From Plecoglossus altivelis (Eukaryota > Chordata > Actinopteri > Osmeriformes > Plecoglossidae), in NCBI GenBank assembly GCA_036571765.1, contig BROE01000015.1:1610941-1674940 (forward strand): DNA of 64,000 nt, in the 5' to 3' direction. Positions 35,677-47,800 of the stretch are shown piece by piece. The position numbers and the translations under genes are program-made. The notes under the pieces are model-generated. The model did no database searches. It saw only the letters and a program-made list of their open reading frames with translations, and had not been told where the DNA came from. Position 1 is the stretch's first letter. Each line of letters starts with the position of its first letter.

Positions 35677-38429
35677 CTGGAAAGCAAAGAGATCGAGGGT
35701 GGTGCTCATCAAAGGAACGAGCGCGAGGGAGATCCACCGCCGTGACTGGAGAAGTACTCACGGCTCATGCAGGAGATCTTGGGGCTGTCCCATTGGCCGT
35801 CGTCACGGCAGCGGATGATGGGCACGTGTCTCTGGATGAAGCCATTTTTGCAGTGGTAGCGCACCAGAGAGTTGATCTCATAGCTCGGGGGAGAGGGGGG
35901 GTGGGGGTAGGGGAGGGTGGTGGTAGAGGGGAGGGGCGGTGGTGGGTTGTGGGGGGGGGGGGGGGTGGCTCATGGACCGCTCAAACACTCGTGGCGTTGC
36001 TCTCGATCGACGGGGGCCTGGCTGCACGACACTGGAGCAGGAAACACACGCTGATAGTCTATTGTTTCGTATTTGAATTAGCGTACTCGTGTGCGCTGTG
36101 GTTATTTAGCTTGATGTGTTTGTTCTCAAACTGTAGATGATAGTGATAGATAATGATGATGATAGATGTATGTTGATGGGTGAAATCAGTGGTCTCGCTT
36201 GTTCAAATACTAGTTGGCCCTTGATCTTAGGGAGCAGAGTAGATGAGCTTTGAGATCGACAGTGTTGGGCGTGCAGTCTAGGTATGTGCGAGGGAGACGT
36301 CGTGTTTTCGCATGGGATCAGTTTCCTTACTGGCTTATGGCAGATCCGATCCATCTATCAGTTTGCATCGTGACTGGAAATGAAAGAGGTGTTTGTGTGT
36401 CCTGGTTTGTGAAGAGTTGTTTTACTCGTAAAAATGTGTTCGCTTGTATTGAGTGTCTACAAGGTGACAATCAGCTTACTCACTACGCCACCACCATGCA
36501 GTTTGATGTCTATAGCAGGAAAGCAATCTCAGTACTGTGAGCAGCAGGAATTGTCACTACCTGTTTTTACTAACGTACTGATACAGGCTTAAAACTTGAG
36601 AGCCCTTGTTGCGACCATCTTTTCAAGCTCCGCAATCTTCTTAGGGCCAATTGCGTGAGGAGTTCAGCCGCGCCTCTAGATCGCTTCGTGGACGCTAGAG
36701 GGGTAGTGGGTGTGGCTGTGGGACGTTGGTGGGGCTTGTTTGTCATGGTGTCTAGTTGTTGTGGGTGAATGTGGATTACTGGGGGCCAATCATAAACAGT
36801 AAAAACAGGACAGTTGGGTCACCTCTCTGCGTACTCCAGCAGTTCTTCTGGGTTTTGTGTTGCAGAGAGAGGGCGCCACCCCCAGTAGATCTGGCGGATG
36901 TGGAATAGTTTTTTTATGTTGGTAAGTCGAAGACCTGTGCGTGGGTTTTGGCTTTTCTCGTTTCGTTGTTAAATAAGGTGAGCGGAGTGGGGGGTGGGAC
37001 GCGCAGCTATGAGTGTGGGAGGGCGTGTATGGTGCTCGAGTAGATTAATCATCCTAGGATTATCATTTTTTTTTTTTCACATCCTCCCAACGATTGATAC
37101 TGCGCGCGCCTGGTTACTTTTCATAAGTGCTGACTGGGCAGTCATAAGATGTGGGGGTGTGTTATTCCCTGTCGCGTGAGCACCTGCACCGCTCGCTCTA
37201 TGAGGCCACACGATGGTGCTATAGCTAATGCTAATAGGTGGACTGAATCTCCTCTGCTGTGGAAGAGGTGGGGTTTAGACTATCTCTTGACTCTCTCTTC
37301 CGATTTTTTTTTTGGTGCATGCGCGCACACTTGCACACCCCTCGCTCTGAACAGCTGAATATGGGTGGGTCTTCCTTTCCGGAGAAATAACGTTGTCGAA
37401 AACATGGAGAGCAGAAGTCCACAGGTCTCGTGTCTCACCCGTCTCTCTGTCTCTATAACCCAGTGAACTCATCGTACAAGAAAATTACGATCCCCAACTC
37501 CTCAGAGATATGTCCCCCCCAAAAAATGTGTGGGGTCTTATTTCTTCCACTCACCGCCGGTCTGCTGTCGGTCCACCTGAAGTCTCTCTCGAACATCTTG
37601 TCGTTCAGGCCGATCCACTGATAATCATGGCCCAAGCCTGCGGGCACACAGAGGTGAACAGTCAGTCTACTGTGGAGACTGGCAGAGACTGCCAGCAACA
37701 GAACAAAAGCCAGGGCCATGAATCTGTAAGAGAAAAAATCTGAGCTGTCTGCTCCAGCTCCCAGCTAAACATGCCAGCTCTCTCTGCTCCACAAAAACAG
37801 GCTTGATTTGCAATTAAGATCCGCGCAGATTATCTGGGATGCGTGTGTGTGTGTGTACTGTACATGTGTGTGTCTGCGAGAGAGGGCATGCGCGTGCGTG
37901 TCTGCCTGCCATGGGCATCCGCATGTGGGAGGAAGTAAAGGAGTAGCAATCAACAGGAGGTGCCCACGGGGCATGGCGTGAGTCCACCTTCTCTCAGCGC
38001 CATCGCAAAACAGTCACAAAGACGATCCTGTTTACGCCCCAGAACTGCAGCGGTAAACCTTGCGCAAAGGTCTACTGCTCCACTTCGTCGACGGTGTAGC
38101 GTAGCTAGCCTGGTCTCGTATCTCGTGAAGGGTCAACGTGTCGAAACAGGCGTGGGGGGCGGTTCTGAGGGCGGGACCTTACGGTTGACATACTGCTGCT
38201 CCTCCTGGGATAGGATGCTGACCAGGTGGGCGCCGTGGAGACGACACTCCCTCTCGGCGGCGTCCCAGGTGCGGCGGTGGGTGATGTGCTTGTAGCAGTG
38301 GGACTGGAACTTCTGCCAGCCGTATTCGCACACCTCGGTGTCTGGGGAGAGAGAGAGAGAGAGAGGGCAGGGAGAGAGTCAGAAGGAAGAGGGAGGCGAG
38401 GAAGACAGAGGAGCGAGATAGAGGAGGGC

Positions 38430-38460
<31 letters not shown>

Positions 38461-38821
38461 CAAGAGTCAGGGAGGAGAAGGCGAGCGAGAGGGAGGGAGA
38501 GAGAGAGAGAGAGGCAAGGCGACAGAGAGAGTGAATCTTCTCCACTTTCCTCATGAGGACGGCTACAGAGAGACGACAGCGCTCCGTTGTTGTCCGTGCA
38601 ATAATCCCACTTATCAGACATGGCTATGTACAGCCAGAGAAAGACCCAGGCCCTCACACAGCCACAGAGAGGCATAGCTGTGGAGGAGAGGTGGCTGACT
38701 GAATGAGCTCAGTACCCCAGCTCACAGTTGGACTGCATTAGTCTGCTTGGGAACCCTCACAAGTTACCCTTGTCTAGAGTCCAAACAAACACGCACACAT
38801 GCACAATGCCGCCCCCCTCCC

Positions 38822-38852
<31 letters not shown>

Positions 38853-41800
38853 TTGGACATACACAATGGTGCACGGGCACGCACGGAGCATCGACAACAC
38901 ACCCACTGAGTGAATAGGGGATTAAGTACAATTCCGAAACACTGTAGCTTTGTAATCAGTCAACTGGCTCGTTAGATTTGGGCCACAAAGACGAGTGTGT
39001 ATCAGTCGGTCTGCGGTCCCGTCTGGCTGCATGGGCGTGTCTTGCAGTTCCATCCATCCAGATCGAAGGGTTTTACCTATAGTGAACTTCAAATACGTGC
39101 AGAGCGATCCATAATGACCTCCCGCTGACCTGGAGGGTCAGACCAGGTGCGGTCAGGCATGTGTCAGTGAAGGTTGTGTGGTTGGGGTTAAGGAAATAGT
39201 AAGTAATAGGTTACAGCTGGGGGAGAAAGTAAATAAGTGGGGTCAACTCTGGATGGGATTCACAGGGATAGCAGTACATGAATGTTTATAGATAACTCTG
39301 CTGTCCGCAATGAAAGAAGACTGATTCGGTTCACTGACAGTCGTTAGTGGAGCTTTCTTTGATTCGCTGCAACTACAGCTGCAAAAATGCTGTTTGACTA
39401 ACTAACGGAACAACTTTTATCCCTCTCTCTGTCTCTCTCTCTCTGTCTCTTTTACTCTGTCTCTCTTCGTCTGTCTCTTTGCCTCTTTCTCTATATCTCT
39501 CTCTTTCTCTCTGTCTGTCTCTCTCTTTGTCTCTCTCTCTCTCTCCTGTCTCTGTCTCTCTCTCTGTCTCTCTGTCTCACTCTATCTATTTCTCAACGTC
39601 TGTCTGTCTGTCTCTCTCTGTCTCTTTCTCTCTGTCTGTCTCTCTCTTGGTCTCTCTCTCTCTCCTGTCTCTGTCTCTCTCTCTGTCTCTCTGTCTCTCT
39701 CTGTCTCTTTCTCTCTGTCTCAGAGCAGCAGAAGACAGCAGCTGTGTCGGTGTCTCCACTCTGTGCCTGTCCATAGCTGTGCTACAAGCTGTCTGCACAG
39801 TGTATGAGGATAGCAGGTCAGGCACATGTGACACACGGTTCGTGCACGTGTGCGTTCGTGCGCACACACGGAAAGTGTGCATTTCACATCGGGATGACTT
39901 GCTGAGTAATAACAGCAGTGCTGGACATGGAGTAATTGAACTCAGGCAACGCCCTGCACTAGGGGATATCCAAGAAGCGAAGACATGACTCACACATGTG
40001 TGTGTGTATGTGTGTTTGTGTGTATGTGTGTTTGTGTGTGTGTATGTGTGTTTGTGTGTGTGTATGTGTGTTTGTGTGTGTGGGGGGTTCAAACCCTTGG
40101 GAAACAGTGAAAGTGGTTCCTCTAAGCCCAGTAGTGAAGTCTGCAGCCTTGACAGAGCAATTCCAGTCTAAGATGGCTCTGTCCCAGTCTAAGATGGCTC
40201 TGTCCCAGTCTAGGATGGCTCTGTCCCAGTCTAGATGGCTCTGTCCCAGTCTAAGATGGCTCGTCCCAGTCTAGGCTCTGTCAGTCTAGGATGGCTCTGT
40301 CCCAGTCTAAGATGGCTCTGTCCCAGTCTAGGATGGCTCTGTCCCAGTCTAGGATGGCTCTGTCCCAGTCTAAGATGGCTCTGTCCCAGTCTAGGATGGC
40401 TCTGTCCCAGTCTAAGATGGCTCTGTCCCAGCCTAGGATGGCTCTGTCCCAGTCTAGGATGGCTCTGTCCAGTCCTAGATGGCTCGTCCCAGTCTAAGAT
40501 GGCTCTGTCCCAGTCTAGGATGGCTCCTGTCCCAGTCTAAGATGGCTCTGTCCCAGTCTAGATGGCTCTGTCCCAGTCTAGGATGGCTCTGTCCCAGTCT
40601 AGGATGGCTCTGTCCCAGTCTAAGATGGCTCTGTCCCAGTCTAGGATGGCTCTGTCCCAGTCTAGGATGGCTCTGTCCCAGTCTAGGATGACTCATCATC
40701 CCAGTCTAGGATGGCTCTGTCCCAGTCTAAGATGGCTCTGTCCCAGTCTAAGATGGCTCTGTCCCACTCTAAGATGGCTCTGTCCCAGTCTAGGATGTCT
40801 CATCATCCCAGTCTAAGATGGCTCTGTCCCAGTCTAAGATGGCTCTGTCCCAGTCTAAGATGGCTCTGTCCCAGTCTAGGATGGCTCTGTCCCAGTCTAG
40901 ATGGTCTGTCCCAGTCTATGCTCTGTCCAGTCTAAGATGGCTCTGTCCAGTCTAGGATGTCTATCCAGTCTAGATGGCTCTGTCCCAGTCTAGGATGGCT
41001 CATGTCTAAGATGGCTCTGTCCCAGTCTAGGATGGCTCTGTCCAGTCAGGCTCTGTCCAGTCTAGATGGCTCTGTCCCAGTCTAGATGGCTCTGTCCCAG
41101 TCTAAGATGGCTCTGTCCCAGTCTAGGATGGCTCTGTCCCAGTCTAAGATGGCTCTGTCCCAGTCTAGGATGTCTCATCATCCCAGTCTAAGATGGCTCT
41201 GTCCCAGTCTAGGATGGCTCTGTCCCAGTCTAAGATGGCTCTGTCCCAGTCTAAGATGGCTCTGTCCTCTGTCCCAGTCTAAGATGGCTCTGTCCCAGTC
41301 TAGGATGGCTCTGTCCCAGTCTAAGATGGCTCTGTCCCAGTCTAAGATGGCTCTGTCCCAGTCTAGGATGGCTCTGTCCCAGTCTAGGATGGCTCTGTCC
41401 CAGTCTAAGATGGCTCTGTCCCAGTCTAAGATGGCTCTGTCCCAGTCTATGGCTCTGTCCCAGTCTAGGATGGCTCTGTCCCAGTCTAAGATGGCTCTGT
41501 CCCAGTCTAGGATGGCTCTGTCCCAGTCTAGGATGGCTCTGTCCCAGTCTAAGATGGCTCTGTCCCAGTCTAGGATGGCTCTGCCCCAGTCTAGGATGGC
41601 TCTGTCCCAGTCTAGGATGGCTCTGTCCCAGTCCCAGATGAGTGCAGGTGTGTGTGAGGACCTCACCTTGCTCACAGAACTGGCCTGTGTAGCTGGGCAG
41701 ACAGATGCAGGTGAAGGAGTTCAGCCCATCCATGCAAGTAGCTCCGTTGCGACACGGGTTCGACTCGCACTCGTCGATTTCTAGGAGGAAAACGAGAGGG

Positions 41801-44800
41801 GAAATCTATTATGCTGGCACAGCTCGCGGTGATGATCGATCGACTGTGCGTGTGTGTGTGTTTACCTGTGTCGCAGTGATTTCCAGAGTATCCAGGAGCA
41901 CAAACACATATGCTGGAAGACCCTTTCTGATAGCAAGACGCTCCGTTTTGACATATGTTTACAGCGCACTGGGTTAAATCTAAAGAAACACAGCTCTCAT
42001 GATTTTCATCATCATCATCACCGTCGTCATCGTCATCAACGTCATCATCATCGTCATCATCATCGTCATCGTCATCATCGTCATCATCATCATCATCATC
42101 ATCATCAGCAGTGAAAAAGCCTAACAGTCCACCCAAGTCTTCAGTCTACTCACCTGCTATATTGATCGTTTGGGCTGCGATCGAGTCTTCTGTACTGTGC
42201 GCTTGTGGCTCTTCTGTGGACTGGGGGCCAGCAGGGGGGTTGGCCTCAGGAAGGGGGGGTCCCTTGACTTTGTCGTAGTCCACAAAGTGCTCCTCTGACA
42301 GGGGCGTGGCTGAGGAGTCAGGGGTCAAGGCCCACTGAGGAATGGGACGTGTGTGTTGCGGCTGGATGTGTGTGGTCCGGTCCGGGTGGCGTGTGGTAGT
42401 CGAGGTGGCGTGGGTTGTGTCGCCTGAATGATAAGTTGGGGGTGTGGTTGAGTGTGTGGAGTGGGGGGGAGGGTGGGGCTTGCCCTGGGTGGCGGGGTGT
42501 CTGGGGTGGGTGTAGGGATCTTGGTGGTGTGTGGTGCGACCTCCGACGGATGCCACGGCTGGCTTGGTCGTGACAGTGTCCTTTCTTGCAGGGGTCTGGT
42601 TACCTGAAGGGACCCTTGAACCAGTCTCCAACCCTACCTCCACAGCCGGACGCACCAGGGGAGTCTCGGTGGAGCCAGAGCCCGAGGGGAGGTGAGGTTG
42701 CTGGGGGTGGCGGGTGACGTGAGAGGGGGTTAGAGGGCTGGTGAGTCTGGGTAGCTCTGGAGGGAACGACTCCTGCGCTGAGCCCTCCTCCTCCGCAGAT
42801 GAAGACCCCTCCAGATCTCCTGCCTCCGTCTGGGTGTGTGCCTGGATGCCCTCGCTGAGCGTGTCGCTCATGTGAACCGTGGAGCGCGTGTGCGACGGGG
42901 GTTGCGTGGTGAGATCTGACCCGCCGATCTCGGTCTCGTCCGTCACCACTTCTGATTGGCCGTCGGAGGCTGGGGTGGGTGTGGCTTCGTCCGCCGACCC
43001 CTCATGGGTCGCACCTCCTTCTTCGGTCTTTGGGGTGTCCCTGTCTACAGCAGAGACGATAGACTCATCTGGGTGGAGCTCTATGGCTCCGTAGTCAAAA
43101 GGAGTGGGGCTCTCATCCGCCTCCTCACCCACGCCCCCCAGGGATGTCTCCACTGGGGTGGCCGTCTCAAACTGGTCTCCCCTCGCCTCCTGCTCCTCTG
43201 CTGCCCCCAACGGCTCAAGTGTCACCTGGGAGGAGGAATGGATGGAATTAATGAAGGATGGAAGAAAGGAAGGATGGATGGATGGAAGGAATGGAGGATT
43301 GATGGAAGGCTTGATGGAAGGAACGGAAGGAAGGAAGAATGGAAGGAAGGGAAAAAATTAAGAAAGGAAAAAAGGAAGGAAGGAAGGATGGAAGGAAGGA
43401 AGGAAGGCTATTTAAATCTCCAGACATGGTGGTGGAACCAGAGTTCGAGTCTGACCTGGTGTTTGCCATTGATGAAGCTGAGGGTGGGTGGCAGGGTGAT
43501 GGGCACTGGCTGGGCACCTTCAGCCTCCCCGCTGCTCTGGATGGCCTCGCTGGACACCACAGGGAAATCTGGGAACTGTGGGATCAGATGAGACAGGGGG
43601 TCTCCCCCCAGAGGCTGCCCCAGGATATCCAGAATGTGATCCACTGGTCCACACACAACAGGAGGCAAATAAGCTTAGAGTTAGCAGACAGTTATAAGGC
43701 AGCAGAATACATTGGTTTTCCTTCGCTGTATCTATAATGAAAGCCAGCTTTATATCTGCTAACCCAGGCTGCGTTAACCCTTTCAGGCATCGGGAACAAA
43801 CATTTCATGTTATGCTACAGAATCCTACAGAGGCACAGTTGTAATGCGGATGAAAATATAGATCGTTTCACAAAGGGGGTCATACTGGAAGCCCTTGTAG
43901 GTCTACAGGCTGGTCTCTGTGTTGGGTGTGGCTCTGTCACTGCCAAGGGCTGCACTCAAACAATGAAGGTTTGTGCGTCTTCATTAGGACTTTATGGTAC
44001 ACATGGAACCTATATCATGGGAATGTGTGCAAAATGTGAAGTCGATTTGGACATGAGCTCTAAACCTGGGGTATGAACTCTCTCTGGGGATGGATAAAAC
44101 ACACACACACACCGCAAGTTCTGCTCCCGAATGTCTGCGTGTAGAAGCGCGGGCGCGCGCGTGTGTGAGCCAACCTACTAAACTTCCTGGTTTTCATAAA
44201 AGCAGCAACTACGCCTGTTTGTCCCTAAACTCAATACATCCAGTCCATGAGAAACAGTACTCTCAGGCAGGAAGATTGAAGCATAATAATCAATATTTCT
44301 ACTCTTCAATTTCCTCACATGGCGTGAGAGCAGCAGGTCAAAGAAAACTACTGAGAAACTGTAATGAAATATGACCTCAGGGACGTAGTACACCTCTGCT
44401 CCTTTCATGATAAACATTTTTCTTTAATGGATGACATGGCTGACAGGTCATGGGGCGGGGGGGCGGGGTGAGGGAGACTCGTGTAAATGGACACATGCAC
44501 ACAAATACACACACAGGCGCGCACACGCTAAATGGATCGCACTAACACAGTAACCTGAGGATTTGGGGAGGGTAAGAAGGTTAAATAAGGGGTGTAGGGG
44601 TGTGTGATTTGCTCGTGGGGGAGACAGGGGGAAGTGTTGGAGCGGGGGTGGGGGTGGGGGCGGGGGGGCAGGTGGGGTTGGTCCGAAAGAGACCTCGGAG
44701 TATTACAATGCTAATGGGTCTCGTAGACTCTGCAATTTGCAATTTGAAGTCGGGCCTAACTAGCGTGCGAGTCGGTGCTATCGAAACGAACAAACATCCA

Positions 44801-47800
44801 TTTACTCCCGTGCACAAACGCGCATGCGAATATACTTCACGCTTATGTAAACAGGTTCCATTCGTAACCCAAACGGCCGAGAGGAACGCCACTTCAGTTC
44901 AAGGAGGCAAGAGTTCTGTTGACCTCGCGTGTGTGAGAGTGTGTACGTGTCTGCATGTGTACTGCCGAACAAAGGAAACTTGAAAAAGCAGTCCTTCAGC
45001 TCAGCAGGTCTGTTAAAAGAGAGAGGTCGGCCGGCCAGCACTGAGCTAGCTGTCTGTTAGCGTTTACCGCTACTGAACCGCCTGTTTTCAGAAGCCCACT
45101 GATGCTTTTACAAGATGCTCCTCTCTGAAAAGAGCCTGTTTTGGACCAAGCAGGGGTACCGTGGACACTGACAAAATGACTTCATGCACTTTCCACATCT
45201 GGCAGTACATGTGTTTGCATGTAAACCAGCTCACTGTTGCTCTAAATATGAAAGAGTTTAGTGATGACGCTGCCCGATGATGGTAACAACGACATGGTTG
45301 CTTCATATCAAACTCCCCAGACGGGACAATCAGAACGCAGATGAGAGCCCAGCGAACGGAGAGAATGGGGAATATTTCCGAGGGCCGATTTCTCCCAAAC
45401 GCAACAGAAACACCGCAGCTGAATGAGGTCAGCTTGAGAATAAGCAGTTCCCACAGAAACTGCAGGCACGCAGCACCGCAGGAGAAGAGAAAAATCTGTC
45501 GACAGACCCAGAGGATAACAGGAGAACGTCTGGGGGAAACCATAGTGACCCTTGACACTTTGACCATCCAAGATCCTCCGCCATTCGAACCAGAGATGCA
45601 GCTGGAAACCTCGATGTCATATTCATGAGTGGAAATATGGAAATGGGAATATCTGACAGGAGGATGAATGTCTTTCTGTGGGAGGTCAGACTAGGATACA
45701 GTTGCCCAGAGACTGGCCGCTTGAACAGAGGGTTCTGTCTGCGTGGGATGGTCCGTGGCAAACACACACAAACAGACCGGCCCTGCTAGCGTCGCACAGA
45801 AGCGACAGGATCTGATAGGTCAAACAGAGTCAAAAGTCAAACTCGGGACACGGGGAACTTTTGTCCAAACTCTCACCTGAGTGGTTGTTGTCATGCACGT
45901 TGACGATGATGAGGTGGAACGGTGCCTTGGTGGGCGAGTCTGCTCCAGAGATGGCCACCGACTGGTCCAGAGGGCTTGGCTGGGTGGAGCCAGGTGGAAC
46001 GCTTGGCAGGGCCCCAGAGTCTAGCCCCTCCTCCTTGTAGACCACAGCAGGCCGCTGGCCTGGTTGTTGGGTCCTGTCAAGCTGACCTGACTCAGTGGTG
46101 AACTTCCCCACCCCGGCTTCAGGAGCCACCGCATCCCCCTCCTCACCCTCGCTGGAACCCTCCCCGCTCCCACTGCTCTCCCCGCTACCGCTGCCCTCCC
46201 CCCGGCCGGAGCCGCCCCTCTCCCCGTCGGTGAGCTCTCCCCCCTGGGCGATGTCCAGCTGTGAGGGCTGGGAGACGGTGGTGGGCAGGGGGGGCAGCTG
46301 CAGAGAGATGATGTCTCCCCGGGGCAGGGACTCCACCAGGCTAGGAACCTTCTGTTCGAAGTCCTCCGTGTCAAAATCAGGGAAGGGCGTGCTCACCGAT
46401 GTCGTGGGGTAGGGGGAGTCCGTGGTTTGGAAGTGGGGCCTGACTGTGGTTGTGGGGGGTTGATGTTGGGGCCGGACGGTAACAGCATGGTGAGCTATGT
46501 TGGCTGTGTGTGGTCGGAGAGGCTCTGGAGTTGGAATTGGTCCAGGAGTAGTGAACTCTGGTTCCTTACCTGGAGGAGAGGAGAGGGCGGAGATGCGAGG
46601 GGGGCGGGGGGTGGGTACGAAGGGAGGAGAGTAGAGGAATACAGTAAACATCATTAGAGCGCAAATAAGCTGTCTGCACTTGAACGCTTACTGGCGGTCT
46701 AATACTTCAAAAAGGGCAAAGAGTGCCAAGTACAGTTAGCCAAACATGGTGTTTTCAGAATGGTGTTAGCTCACTGCAGGCTGTAAATGGAAATCAAACC
46801 ACTGATGATTTGGGAAAAGTGAAGTCAGCTGTCAAGAATAAAACAGCTTCAGAAGTGGAAGCGACTTGAGCGGCAGCGTCAGAATAACCATATGCAGAAC
46901 AGGCCCAGAATAGGCCAGAACTGCTGGATTTACAGACGTCTGAACAGCGGGGGAAACTGGCACTTTTAGGCTAATTCCAAACCACTCATATCATCTCTCT
47001 CAACCACCCCCCCCCCCCCTCCCCCTCTCTCTCCCCCTCCCTCTCTCTCCCTCTCACATTAGTCTCAAGATATTTATTTTGGCTGTGACAAGCATCCGAC
47101 CATGTGTTTATCTCGCCCTTTCGCATGGATCCAGTCCCTCCATCTGCAGCGCTCCATGCATGACTACCCGGGCGTCTCAGACACCTGAAGTCAGCGTCGT
47201 TCCAGGTAGCATGCCGTCGCGGTGCAAGTTAGCAGCCCCCGCTACATGTGTGACCCTCTATAAAAACCACGATCTAGCAGCTAAGAAAAGGAGAGGGGAA
47301 GGGGAGGGCAAACACACACACACTTCGTACAATGGGCCTTTGTGAGCGCTAACTGCTGAACTCATACTTTGTCCCAGGAGAATATCCAGTCTGTTGGCAC
47401 ACTATAACTTAACTGACATAGCGCTGTATACTCTCAGTTCACTGCCCCCTCTTGCTCTCACTGAGGTGGGTTGCAGCAGAACATTCAGGAGAGTCCCTTT
47501 CTCTCCGTTTCTCGCTCTCTTTCCCTTTCCTTCTCTCCCTCTCTTTCCCTGTCCTTCGCTCTCTCTCTTCCAGAAGGTGTTCTGTAGATACATCCATCTA
47601 TCTTGGCTCCGAGCTGAGACGCTCAGGGGAGAAGCTGTAGCGCTTTCATGCTGTAAGGAGACCCGACGTACAGCAGGAACCGGGCCAGCCCAGCCCAGCC
47701 TGGTCCAGCCCAGCTCAGTCCAACTCAGCGCAGACCCAGATGTGATGTCATTTGTTTGGCGAGCCACAGCCATCTGGTTGAGCTGAGGTTTGTCCTTACG

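Noticed and set aside
40163..41637. CRISPR-like array
   Set aside because: The units are contiguous without unique spacers, in a vertebrate intron.
40163..41784. Long ORFs of repeated MALSQSK/R or LGQSHPR / DWDRAIL on both strands
   Set aside because: They are generated by a 21-bp minisatellite with no stops in these frames. They lie in a vcan intron and have no similarity to proteins.
42004..42110. Poly-aspartate protein segment in vcan
   Set aside because: A trinucleotide repeat downstream of the exon 42154 donor and upstream of the EGF acceptor; intronic by phase and splice sites.
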